Position numbers and translations under genes: made by a program. From Endomicrobium sp. (GTDB taxonomy: Bacteria > Elusimicrobiota > Endomicrobiia > Endomicrobiales > Endomicrobiaceae): a stretch of DNA of 31,687 nucleotides. Numbering within the stretch: the stretch's first letter is position 1; the number at the start of each line of letters is the position of its first letter. The stretch spans positions 1 to 31,687 of the forward strand of contig JAISLV010000051.1 in the NCBI GenBank assembly GCA_031277075.1. Direction: 5' to 3'. Of this stretch, positions 7,214 to 14,999 are shown in pieces. The notes beneath the pieces are model-generated. The model had not been told where the DNA came from. It did no database searches and was given only the letters and a program-made list of their open reading frames with translations.

Positions 7214-8911
7214 ATGCCGATTGCTCCTCTGAGAAAAAAGTACTTAGGCGAAACTCTCGTAAGTCAGGGCATAATAACGCAGGAACAGCTTGATAAAGCG
7301 ATTCTCAAACAGCAGGAAACGGGCGATAAACTTGGGAATATTTTACTGGAAAGCGGATACTTAAGCAAAGATACTTTGCTTGGCGCGCTTTCTTACTGTT
7401 TGGGCGTTCCGATAATTAGGCTTAACGACGTAAAAATAGAAAAGGAAGCCGTGCAGCTTCTAAATGAAAAAGAAGCCAGAAGGTTTTTGGTGATTCCTAT
7501 TTCAATAAGCGGCGACGTTTTAAATATCGCCATGGCGGATCCGTCAAATATTGTGATGCGCGACGAGCTTGAAAAAGTCGTCAAAAAAAGAGTTTCCGTA
7601 AGCCTGATGGAAGAAAATGAAGTAAAAGAAGCTATAGAAAAATATTATGTAAGAACGTCGTTAGGCGGTATGGAAGAGAGCGAAGCTCAGACCGCTGAAA
7701 TTTTTGAAAAAGCGTCCGAAGAAGATTTGTCAAGCGACGATTTAGGCGATTCGTCTTCGGCTCCCGTTATAAGATACGTCAACTCAATATTTTTTGACGC
7801 AGTTATGAAAAAGGCTTCGGATATTCATTTGGAGGCTTTTGAAAAAACCGTAAATTTAAGAATGAGAATAGACGGTTTGCTCCGAGAAATGCCCGCCCCG
7901 CAGAAAAAATTTTACAACGCTATCGTCTCAAGAATAAAAATTATGTCCGATTTAGATATAGCGGAAAGAAGGCTTCCGCAAGACGGCAAATGCAAAATTA
8001 GAGTAAACGGAAATAAAGTTGACGTCCGCGTGTCTTTAATTCCTACGGTCTACGGAGAAAAAGTCGTTATGCGTATGTTAAACAAAGGCGCCGTTTCGCT
8101 TGACGTTGAAAAAATCGGAATGAGCGCGGCGGAACTAAAAATATTTAAAGACGCTATAAATATGCCTTACGGAATGTGCCTTGTAACAGGTCCTACAAGT
8201 TCCGGCAAAACCACCACTCTCTACGCCGCTTTACAATACTTAAACACCCCCGATGTAAACATTCTTACGGCGGAAGACCCCGTTGAATACGAACTTATGA
8301 ACGTCAATCAGGTTCATGTGCGTTCAGATATAGGGTTGACGTTTGCAAATATTTTGCGCTCGTTTATGCGTCAAGACCCGGACATTATACTCGTCGGCGA
8401 AATCCGCGACCAAGAAACTGCGGGTATCGCTATACAAGCCGCCTTGACGGGACATACGGTGTTTTCAACTCTGCATACAAACGATTCGGTAAGCACGCTC
8501 TCAAGAATGTCGTTTATGGGAATAGAATCTTTTCTTATAGCAGACGCGGTAAACGTCGTTATGGCGCAAAGGCTTGTGAGAACGATATGCCCTAACTGTA
8601 AAGAAGAAATTTCCAATTTGCCCGACGAAGTATATAAAAAATTGGGACTTACAAGAGACACGCATATATACCACGGCAGAGGCTGCGAGAAATGCGAGAA
8701 TTCGGGGTATAAAGGCAGAACGGCGATTTTTGAAATTTTGAATATGTCAAGAGAAATAAGGCAGCTTATCGTTAAAGGCGCAAAAGATATTGAAATAAGA
8801 GACGCCGCCGTGGAGCAAGGGCTTGTAACTTTGAGGAACGCGGCTCTTAACAAACTTAAAGAAGGAAAGACTACGGTTGAAGAAGTGTTTAGCGTTACTA
8901 CGGCGGCATAG
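7214..8911 (+). CDS. pilB: Type IV pilus assembly ATPase PilB (GspE/PulE family)
   Basis: The 565-residue protein has an N-terminal MshEN-type domain (KKYLGETLVSQGIITQEQL, repeated in style further on) and the secretion ATPase core. Walker A GPTSSGKT starts near residue 326, the Walker B/Asp box DPDIILVGEIRD near 388, and the His box is GHTVFSTLHTND. A zinc-binding tetracysteine is formed by CPNC (about 459-462) and CEKC (about 491-494), which is typical of extension ATPases PilB/GspE and missing from the retraction ATPase PilT. It powers pilus or pseudopilus polymerisation at the cytoplasmic membrane. GGAGG lies eight bases before the ATG. It heads a cluster with pilC, pilM, pilN, pilO-like and pilQ genes. 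Confidence 0.93.
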   Translation: MPIAPLRKKYLGETLVSQGIITQEQLDKAILKQQETGDKLGNILLESGYLSKDTLLGALSYCLGVPIIRLNDVKIEKEAVQLLNEKEARRFLVIPISISGDVLNIAMADPSNIVMRDELEKVVKKRVSVSLMEENEVKEAIEKYYVRTSLGGMEESEAQTAEIFEKASEEDLSSDDLGDSSSAPVIRYVNSIFFDAVMKKASDIHLEAFEKTVNLRMRIDGLLREMPAPQKKFYNAIVSRIKIMSDLDIAERRLPQDGKCKIRVNGNKVDVRVSLIPTVYGEKVVMRMLNKGAVSLDVEKIGMSAAELKIFKDAINMPYGMCLVTGPTSSGKTTTLYAALQYLNTPDVNILTAEDPVEYELMNVNQVHVRSDIGLTFANILRSFMRQDPDIILVGEIRDQETAGIAIQAALTGHTVFSTLHTNDSVSTLSRMSFMGIESFLIADAVNVVMAQRLVRTICPNCKEEISNLPDEVYKKLGLTRDTHIYHGRGCEKCENSGYKGRTAIFEILNMSREIRQLIVKGAKDIEIRDAAVEQGLVTLRNAALNKLKEGKTTVEEVFSVTTAA

Positions 8912-8918
8912 CCGTCGT

Positions 8919-8937
8919 AAACGCGGCAGACGCGTTT
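8919..8937 (+). terminator. Weak terminator-like hairpin after pilB
   Basis: AAACGCG (8919-8925), a five-base loop and CGCGTTT (8931-8937), followed by TTA, form a small stem ending in a run of five Ts. It could attenuate transcription from pilB into pilC. Only four G-C pairs are present. Confidence 0.35.
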
Positions 8938-8997
8938 TTACGTCTAGTAGTTGTGAAAAAAGTCAACTGCGCCAGCACATGAAAGAGACACTGAAAG

Positions 8998-9024
8998 AGA
9001 CCCTGAAACAAGTTCAGGGTGACG
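8998..9024 (+). repeat. REP-like hairpin repeat in the pilB-pilC gap
   Basis: CCCTGAA (9001-9007), loop ACAAG and TTCAGGG (9013-9019), followed by TGACG, is the same hairpin-plus-tail sequence found three times between etfB and etfA (29320, 29482, 29641; there the loop is ACGAG). An upstream partial echo, GACACTGAAAGAG, is at about 8987-8999. It is an interspersed repeat and not coding, although all frames across it are open for a while. Confidence 0.7.
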
Positions 9025-9138
9025 CTTCGCGTCAGTTTTTGGAGACGCGTTCGCGTCAGTTTTAGGCGACGCGTTTGAGTCAGTTTTGGGCGACGCTTAG
9101 CGTCGGTTTTGGGCGGCGACAAGGCGGGTTTTAGAGGC
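9021..9138 (+). repeat. Tandem array of about five 23-24 bp units with GACGC/GCGTC palindromes
   Basis: Units begin at 9021, 9044, 9068, 9092 and 9115 and read approximately GACGC-(T/G)T(T/A)(C/G)-GCGTC followed by AGTTTTNGG(C/A). Three of the five are short palindromes such as GACGCTTCGCGTC. The last two units drift. The spacer part (GTTTTAGAGGCGC in the last unit) resembles the arms of the element at 5361-5540, so both may belong to one family. Together with the REP-like hairpin this fills most of the 291-bp gap between pilB and pilC, which has no supportable gene. Confidence 0.65.
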
Positions 9139-9202
9139 GCTCAAAGTATTAGATTGACATAAGACATTTACGGCTTTAGGGCTGCAAGGAGAATTTGGTT
9201 AT

Positions 9203-10459
9203 ATGATAAGATTTAATTATATAGCGGTTGACCCTCTCGGAAAAGAAATGAAAGGCTCTATGGATATGGCGACTAAAAAAGAAGTCATAGCTTTGCTTAG
9301 GGCGCAGGGGCTTATGCCTATTAGCGTCAGCGAGGCGGGCGCAATGTCTAGAGCCTCGGCTTCTTTTCAAAAATCTTCCGCCGCAAGTAAAGCCAATAAG
9401 GGAAAAAGCGGTAAAGTAAAACTTGAAGACATAGCTCTTTTTTGCAGGCAGATTTCAACTCTTGTGAACGCAGGCGTCAGTTTGCTGGACTCCGTAGAAG
9501 ACGTCTCAAATATGACGCAAAGCGCGCGGCTCGGATATATTTTAAAAGAAATAGCGTCTGATTTAAGAGGCGGCTTTCCGCTTTCCGACAGCATGAAAAA
9601 GCATAAAGAGTTTTCAAAAACGCTTACTTCAATGGTGGAAGTAGGAGAAAAATCAGGTCAGCTTGCGAAAGTTTTGTCCGACTTAGCCGAATACCTTGAA
9701 GAAAACGTTAAGCTCTTAAGAAAAATAAAATCGGCAAGCACATATCCTATGGTCATCGGCTGTTTTTTCATAGTCGTTCTCTTAGCTTTGGTGCTTGGTA
9801 TCATTCCCAGATTTGAAGAGATGTTTAAATCTTTCGGCGCAGACCTGCCTCTTCCCACAAAATTAGTAATGAATGTAAGCAATTTTATGATAGACAATTT
9901 GATTATTATTACTCTTTCCGTCGCCGCTTTTTTTATAGGTTTTAGAATGTTTAAAAAAAGCAAGGGCGGAAGAATAATTTACGACAGAACGCTGTTTAAA
10001 ATTCCTATATTTGGAAAAACTTACCTCAAAATCGTCCTTGCAAGATTTTTTCAAACTCTTTCAACTCTCGTAAAAAGCGGCGTTGACATAGTTTCTTCGC
10101 TTGAAATTTCAATCAATGTAGTGGACAACGTTTATATCGAAGGTTTGTTAAAAACGGTGAGGCAAAACGTCTTAGGCGGAAATCCCCTCGGAGACGAGCT
10201 TGCGAAACTTCCGATTTTCCCTTTGATGGTCACAAGAATGACCGCCGTCGGCGAAAAGTCGGGGCAGCTTGACGCCATGTTTGACAAAATCACCGATTAT
10301 TATAACGACGAGGTAGACGCCGTAGTAGCGTCTATGAGTTCTATTATAGAGCCTGTTTTAATAGTGGGCTTGGGTTTTATCGTCGGCATAGCCGTAACGG
10401 CTATGTATTTGCCTATATTTAGTTTGGCGTCGGCGATGATGGCGGGTTCAGGCGGATAA
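9203..10459 (+). CDS. pilC: Type IV pilus inner-membrane platform protein PilC (GspF family)
   Basis: The 418-residue protein has the duplicated T2SSF domain. Each half contains the family's FxRQISTLVxAGVxLLxS-like (IALFCRQISTLVNAGVSLL and ARFFQTLSTLVKSGVDIV) and MVxVGEKSGQL-like (MVEVGEKSGQL and MTAVGEKSGQL) motifs. Hydrophobic membrane segments follow near residues 185-205, 235-250 and 385-410. PilC is the membrane platform that couples the PilB motor to pilin polymerisation. AAGGAG lies 11 bases before the ATG. The upstream gap is repeat-rich, and a TTGACA at 9154-9159 could be part of a weak promoter, though no good -10 follows. Confidence 0.93.
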   Translation: MIRFNYIAVDPLGKEMKGSMDMATKKEVIALLRAQGLMPISVSEAGAMSRASASFQKSSAASKANKGKSGKVKLEDIALFCRQISTLVNAGVSLLDSVEDVSNMTQSARLGYILKEIASDLRGGFPLSDSMKKHKEFSKTLTSMVEVGEKSGQLAKVLSDLAEYLEENVKLLRKIKSASTYPMVIGCFFIVVLLALVLGIIPRFEEMFKSFGADLPLPTKLVMNVSNFMIDNLIIITLSVAAFFIGFRMFKKSKGGRIIYDRTLFKIPIFGKTYLKIVLARFFQTLSTLVKSGVDIVSSLEISINVVDNVYIEGLLKTVRQNVLGGNPLGDELAKLPIFPLMVTRMTAVGEKSGQLDAMFDKITDYYNDEVDAVVASMSSIIEPVLIVGLGFIVGIAVTAMYLPIFSLASAMMAGSGG

Positions 10460-10494
10460 ATTCGCGCAAAAACAATGCGCGTGGAAATTTTGTA

Positions 10495-10523
10495 TTGTTA
10501 AATTTTTTAAAAAAATGTATAAT
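10495..10523 (+). promoter_or_regulatory. Sigma-70-type promoter ahead of pilM
   Basis: TTGTTA (10495-10500), a 17-base spacer and perfect TATAAT (10518-10523) predict a start near 10530, about 45 bases before the pilM start. A CGCGCA/TGCGCG hairpin at 10463-10481 just upstream may partly end the pilBC transcript. The transcript would begin by copying a repeat arm, TTTTTTAGAGACGCCC, at about 10547-10562. Confidence 0.55.
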
Positions 10524-10574
10524 TCGCGCGTCAATGAAACAATATTTTTTTAGAGACGCCCGTCGGAGGATAAA

Positions 10575-11570
10575 TTGATAGGTCTTGATTTGGGTTCTAA
10601 ATTTGCCAAAGCGTGTTCCGTGTTTCATAGAGGCGACGGAACTTTTACCGTATATGCGGCAATGTCGCCAGCGCCTAAAGAAGACAGCAAAGAAGAAGTC
10701 AGCAAAACTGTAAAACTTCTTTTAAGGCAATTAAAAGTTAAGAAAAAAGAATTGTATTTATCCGCCGGCGGAGTTGAACTGCTCGCCAGAGATTTTATTT
10801 TGCCTAAAATAAGCCACGATAGACTGCGCGGCGCGGTAATGATGGAAGCTGAAAGTAATATTTCCGAATCGCTTGACGATATGTATAGCGATTTTCACGT
10901 ATTGTCAAGTCCTGCGGACAATAAAACGGAAGTGCTATTTGTGGCTTCTTCAAAAGCGCGCATAGATAAAATGATAAACAGCCTTTCTTTGACGGACGTA
11001 GACATCGCGGGACTTACAGCCGACGGCGTCGCCGTCACAAACGCTTTCCTCACTTTTAATAATAAACCTACAAACGGCTCTATTATCATCATCAATATCG
11101 GCGACGTTATTTCAAACATATCAATCCTTGACAGAGGCGAGCTGAAATTTATAAGAAACGTAGATTTTGGCGGGCGCGACATTACAAACGAAATATCTTC
11201 CGTATACGAAATTGATTTTGATTCCGCAGAAAAAATAAAAAGGCATCCAGAAGTGTGGAACCAAATAGGTTTAAACGTCAAAAACATTCTCAAAAAAAGC
11301 GCGGGGAATTTGCTTGAAGCGATTTTCCGCTCTATGGAATATTGCGTTTCAAAGCAGAGACTTGGGAAAATTGACGAAATGTATATATCCGGCGGCGGCG
11401 CTCTTTTACAGGGAATAGATTCTTTTATTTGGGACACTTTAGGAATCAAAACTGCTAAATGGAATCCTTTGGAATCTGATAAAATCAAAGGAGCGGTGAA
11501 TAAGAATATGGGTCATTTTGCGTCAGTAGTTTTAGGGCTTGCGCTTGCTAAGGAGATTGTCAATGTATGA
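10575..11570 (+). CDS. pilM: Type IV pilus alignment protein PilM (actin-like ATPase)
   Basis: The 331-residue product starts MIGLDLGSKFAKAC, the phosphate-1 loop of the actin/FtsA-like PilM family. A second loop, IIIINIGDVISNISI, and the adenosine motif YISGGGALLQGID are also present. PilM is cytoplasmic, binds the N-terminal tail of PilN and links the motor to the periplasmic alignment complex. The start is TTG at 10575, with GGAGGA four bases upstream; no ATG exists nearby and this start gives the conserved N-terminus. Its stop overlaps the pilN start by eight bases. Confidence 0.9.
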   Translation: MIGLDLGSKFAKACSVFHRGDGTFTVYAAMSPAPKEDSKEEVSKTVKLLLRQLKVKKKELYLSAGGVELLARDFILPKISHDRLRGAVMMEAESNISESLDDMYSDFHVLSSPADNKTEVLFVASSKARIDKMINSLSLTDVDIAGLTADGVAVTNAFLTFNNKPTNGSIIIINIGDVISNISILDRGELKFIRNVDFGGRDITNEISSVYEIDFDSAEKIKRHPEVWNQIGLNVKNILKKSAGNLLEAIFRSMEYCVSKQRLGKIDEMYISGGGALLQGIDSFIWDTLGIKTAKWNPLESDKIKGAVNKNMGHFASVVLGLALAKEIVNV

Positions 11571-12147
11571 TATAAACTTAGTGGGTAAAGTCGTTTTAAG
11601 TTCTGAAAGAAACATGAAAGTCGTAAGATTTTTAAAGGTGTTTTCGTTTTTTTTGACGCTTGCTCTGTTTGGGGTTTTGGCGCTTTCTTCATATACTTTT
11701 TTAAATATACAAGAGACTACGGGGAAAATAACTATATTAAGAGGGCAAATAGAAGATTCAAGAAGAATAAGCAAGGCAAAAGACACTGAAAACCAGTGGA
11801 CGGAATATTATTATAAAATTTTAGCTATAAAGGATATAATTTCCCGCAATACCAAAACCGGTCTTTTGCTTAGAGACATAGGCTTATATATGCCCGACGG
11901 AGATAAAATAGCGGGCATAGAGCTTACAAAAGACAATCAAATAATAGAATTGGCAAAAATTAAAAAATTTACTCCCGAATACGATTTGCTTTCCTACGCT
12001 GGTATTTTAAAGGAATCATATTCTAGAAGTTCCTTGATAGGCGAGCCTATTGTCGTTGACGCCAATCCCGTCACTGTAACGGTAAACGGTCAAAAAATTG
12101 ACGCCGCAAAAGTCGTAATTCAATATACGCCAGATGAGAAGAAATAG
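11563..12147 (+). CDS. pilN: PilN-like alignment complex protein
   Basis: The 194-residue protein opens MYDINLVGK, matching the short conserved cytoplasmic INL motif by which PilN contacts PilM. One transmembrane helix follows (about residues 25-45, FLKVFSFFLTLALFGVLAL), then a periplasmic coiled-coil-like segment and a small domain. I chose ATG 11563 because AAGGAG sits seven bases upstream and the INL motif lies at the start. An upstream in-frame ATG at 11539 would add eight residues inside pilM. Sequence similarity to classical PilN is limited; position between pilM and the pilO-like gene and the topology carry the assignment. Confidence 0.75.
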   Translation: MYDINLVGKVVLSSERNMKVVRFLKVFSFFLTLALFGVLALSSYTFLNIQETTGKITILRGQIEDSRRISKAKDTENQWTEYYYKILAIKDIISRNTKTGLLLRDIGLYMPDGDKIAGIELTKDNQIIELAKIKKFTPEYDLLSYAGILKESYSRSSLIGEPIVVDANPVTVTVNGQKIDAAKVVIQYTPDEKK

Positions 12148-12165
12148 AGTTGCGGAGAAAAGATA

Positions 12166-13083
12166 ATGGCAAATTATTCAAATAAAGACGTAATACTTGT
12201 AGTCGTCAGAAATATTTTTTTTATACTTCTTATAGTCGCGGCGTATCATTATTTATTTCAAACGCTTGACGCTCAGCTGCGCGGCAAAATGGAGCTGATG
12301 AATAAGTATCAAAGCATATATAACGATTTGGAAAGTTTTGTCAAAATAAACGAAGGGATGTATGAAGACAAAGTAAAAATAGAAGACGTCATAGCTTCAA
12401 TTTCCGTAGAATACGTTCCAAACCAAGCTCTTATTACAAGTTTTAGGGATAGGGTTTTTGCCGTTGCCGACGAATACTCCGTAAAAATAACCAGCGAAAC
12501 GATTATAAGGTCTGAAAACTCTGACAATACCGCTTTGTCAATTCGTTTCAACGCAAAATATACCGCGATTTATAAATTCTTTTTTGCTTTGGAAATGTTC
12601 TCAAAAATCTCGTCTTTTTCGATAAACGAACAATACGACGTTGTTTTTGAATGCGCGCCGATTTTATACAGCCCGGCTGTAGACAATTTCTTCAGCGGCA
12701 GAATAGAAGCGATGGACGATGTAAGCGCTATGGGATATTTTAAAGAAATATTTGCAAAAACTAAAGCCGCGTTTGCCGAGTTGGGGCATATTCCGTCATG
12801 GAGAGATATTGACCCCGCGCCCGCAAACCCTTTTTACGAATACGTCCCTCCGAAAATTGTAAAAAAAGCCGTAAGACCCGTAGTAGTCGTAAGAAAGCTG
12901 CCTGAAATAATTATTTCAGGAATTATTTACGATGAAATTAATCCTATAGTAATTATAGATTCTAAACTCTATAGGAACGGGGATTATTATAAAACGGTGA
13001 AAATAACGTCAATAAAAGAAAGAACTATTACCGTAGAGCTTGACGGACGAAAATATATTGTAAAATTCAACAAGGAGGAATGA
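12166..13083 (+). CDS. PilO-like protein with fused PilP/GspC-like C-terminal domain
   Basis: This 305-residue protein has a short cytoplasmic tail, one membrane helix (about residues 9-28, ILVVVRNIFFILLIVAAYHY), a coiled-coil stretch, and a ferredoxin-like periplasmic region as in PilO. After a Pro-rich linker (DPAPANPFYEYVPPKIVKK, about 222-240) comes an extra module of about 65 residues: PEIIISGIIYDEINPIVII, then LYRNGDYYKTVKI. It resembles the homology-region fold of PilP/GspC, which touches the secretin periplasmic domains. No separate pilP gene exists here, so one polypeptide probably does both jobs. The stop overlaps the pilQ start region. Confidence 0.65.
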   Translation: MANYSNKDVILVVVRNIFFILLIVAAYHYLFQTLDAQLRGKMELMNKYQSIYNDLESFVKINEGMYEDKVKIEDVIASISVEYVPNQALITSFRDRVFAVADEYSVKITSETIIRSENSDNTALSIRFNAKYTAIYKFFFALEMFSKISSFSINEQYDVVFECAPILYSPAVDNFFSGRIEAMDDVSAMGYFKEIFAKTKAAFAELGHIPSWRDIDPAPANPFYEYVPPKIVKKAVRPVVVVRKLPEIIISGIIYDEINPIVIIDSKLYRNGDYYKTVKITSIKERTITVELDGRKYIVKFNKEE

Positions 13084-14408
13084 TGAAGAAGTTCACGTCT
13101 TTATTAGTCGCGGCGATGCTGTGCTGCAATGTTTCTTTTTCCGTAGCCGCAGTTGAGTCAAGAGGATTAATTTCCGTTGACTTTCAGGGCACCACGCTTT
13201 ACACGGTGTTAAATATTTTGAGTATGAAAACGGGGCGCAAATTCGTTACGGACGCCGATTTGTTGAATAAAAAAATAGTTCTTACTTTAAAAGACGTTAC
13301 CGCAGACGAAGCGCTTAACGCTCTTTTAGACACTTACGATCTCTATTACGTTAAGCAGGGAGACACCAATATTTACGTTATAAAAAGCAAAAGCGACGTC
13401 TCTCCGATAACCGTTTCAAAAGTAATTTTTTGCAATTACGCAAAAGCCAGAGATTTGCAAAACGTTTTGCAGGCAAGGCTTACTAAGGGCGGAAAAATAA
13501 CTTTTGACGAGAGAACAAATTCGGTAATCGTTACAGATTTAGCAGACAGCATAGACAAAATGGAAACCCTTGTGCGCTCGCTTGACGTTCCTACTCCTCA
13601 GGTTCAAATTGAAGCTAGAATTGTAGACGTGACGCTTGGCAATCAGCTTACTATCGGAACGCAGATAGACAATATTTACCGTTTCCCAAAAATACAAACA
13701 GGGCTCTATGAAGGCCAGCCCGTTGCATATGGAAATGCAAATCCAAGCGGATATATATGGGCAAACACTGATGATTATCTTTCAGGAGCAGAGGGTTTAA
13801 AATATAAATATAATGCCGAATACAATCAAGTTTTTTCACTTCTGCCTCAGGTGGGGTTAGGGAAATTGGGTTTTGCCGTCGTTCAGGGGGATTTAAACAT
13901 TTTGGGAACTATGTATGCCGGGGCGGAAAACAAAAATGCGAAAATCCTTACAAACCCTAAACTTATAGTCTTAAACAATCAAGAGGCTACCATAGAAATA
14001 ATAGAAGAAGTGCCATATATTACCGACAGAACGACGTCTGCAGACGGCACGGCGATAACTGCGACTACTGCGTACAAAGAGGTCGGCTTGAAACTCAAAG
14101 TAAAGCCTCAGATTAATAGAGACGGCACTATAGTTTTAGACGTTTCTCCCGAGCAGAGCTTCCGCACCGGCGAAGACCTTATTGGAACTCCCGTTTTAAA
14201 TACCAGCAAAGCTAAAACCGTTATGATTTTAAGAAGCGGCGAAACCGCCGTTATCGGCGGTCTTATAAGGGAAGCCGAAACAAAAACTGAAACCAAAATT
14301 CCAATTTTAGGCGATATTCCGATTTTAGGATATTTGTTTAAGAATTTGATAAAGAATAAAGAAAGGCATGAACTTACGATTTTTATATCGGCAAAAATTA
14401 TAAATTAA
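13083..14408 (+). CDS. pilQ: Type IV pilus outer-membrane secretin PilQ
   Basis: The 441-residue precursor has a signal peptide (MKKFTSLLVAAMLCCNVSF, cleavage after VAA likely). An N0/STN domain follows (VDFQGTTLYTVLNIL to about 100), then an N1 secretin_N domain (FCNYAKARDLQNVLQARL). The secretin channel domain contains ILTNPKLIVLNNQEATI and ends with VLRSGETAVIGGL-like and IPILGDIPILGYLF motifs. It lacks the AMIN domains of proteobacterial PilQ, which explains the shorter length. It forms the gated outer-membrane pore, which indicates a diderm cell. AAGGAGG at 13072-13078 favours ATG 13083 over ATG 13080, which lies too close. The coding start overlaps the previous stop by one base. Confidence 0.92.
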   Translation: MKKFTSLLVAAMLCCNVSFSVAAVESRGLISVDFQGTTLYTVLNILSMKTGRKFVTDADLLNKKIVLTLKDVTADEALNALLDTYDLYYVKQGDTNIYVIKSKSDVSPITVSKVIFCNYAKARDLQNVLQARLTKGGKITFDERTNSVIVTDLADSIDKMETLVRSLDVPTPQVQIEARIVDVTLGNQLTIGTQIDNIYRFPKIQTGLYEGQPVAYGNANPSGYIWANTDDYLSGAEGLKYKYNAEYNQVFSLLPQVGLGKLGFAVVQGDLNILGTMYAGAENKNAKILTNPKLIVLNNQEATIEIIEEVPYITDRTTSADGTAITATTAYKEVGLKLKVKPQINRDGTIVLDVSPEQSFRTGEDLIGTPVLNTSKAKTVMILRSGETAVIGGLIREAETKTETKIPILGDIPILGYLFKNLIKNKERHELTIFISAKIIN

Positions 14409-14431
14409 ATTTAATTTGAGCGGAACAAACG

Positions 14432-14989
14432 ATGGAACAAAACGTTAAAATACTTATCATTGAAGACGAAGAAATAGTAAAGGAAACTCTTGCCGAGAAT
14501 TTAAAAGACAAGGGTTTTGAGGTAGATTCGGCTGAAAACGCCCAGCAAGCTCTTTCTATGATAAAAGAAAGCTTTTACAATATTTTGCTTGTGGACTACA
14601 GATTGCCCGATATGAACGGACTTGAACTTATTAAAGAAGCGTCGTCAATTTCAAGAGGTTCGGTAGCGATAGTCGTCACGGGTTATAGCGCGGTAGAAAC
14701 TGCGGTTGACTCTATGCGCATGGGCGCCTACGATTACCTGCTTAAACCCGTTGATATTGATTCTTTAGAAAATGAAATTAAAATTATAATGCAGGAAACG
14801 GCTTTATTAAACGATGGAAAAAGAAAAGTTGAAAGCGTCGTAAGCGGTTTAACGGTTTCAAACGACGATATTATTGTTCTTGCAAGCAGGGACGATTTGA
14901 TTCCCGCAGGTAAAGAAAGCATTGCGAAAAAAATTTTTCTTACGCCTGTTATGTTTTTTAAAAAAATAATAGAATTTTATTGGGGTTAG
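14432..14989 (+). CDS. Stand-alone response regulator receiver protein with unknown C-terminal tail
   Basis: Residues 1-120 form a CheY-like receiver domain: acidic pocket EDEE (about 11-14), phospho-acceptor D55 in LLVDYRLPD, the threonine in VVTGYS, and K105 in YLLKPVD. The sequence style is that of NtrC-type receivers. No AAA+ or helix-turn-helix domain follows. Residues 121-185 are instead a short segment I do not recognise, with a hydrophobic end (KIFLTPVMFFKKIIEFYWG) that might dock on the membrane or a partner. It lies 23 bases after pilQ and 10 bases before the TPR gene, so it probably regulates pilus function post-translationally. No histidine kinase gene is in the window. Confidence 0.85.
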   Translation: MEQNVKILIIEDEEIVKETLAENLKDKGFEVDSAENAQQALSMIKESFYNILLVDYRLPDMNGLELIKEASSISRGSVAIVVTGYSAVETAVDSMRMGAYDYLLKPVDIDSLENEIKIIMQETALLNDGKRKVESVVSGLTVSNDDIIVLASRDDLIPAGKESIAKKIFLTPVMFFKKIIEFYWG

Positions 14990-14999
14990 GAGCTCTTAT

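Noticed and set aside
8371..8853. 160-codon minus-strand frame opposite pilB
   Set aside because: It mirrors conserved PilB sequence including the Walker B and His boxes; no independent evidence.
8877..9122. Short frames on both strands across the pilB-pilC gap
   Set aside because: Their translations consist of the repeat DNA (for example LNLFQGLFQ and KLTRTR repeats), with no start signals; they are products of the REP-like and 24-bp repeats.
9021..9138. Possible CRISPR array in the pilB-pilC gap
   Set aside because: Units are contiguous and only 23-24 bp long with no spacers between them.
10895..11488. 197-codon minus-strand frame opposite pilM
   Set aside because: It is a shadow of the well-supported pilM frame, without start signal or recognisable domains.
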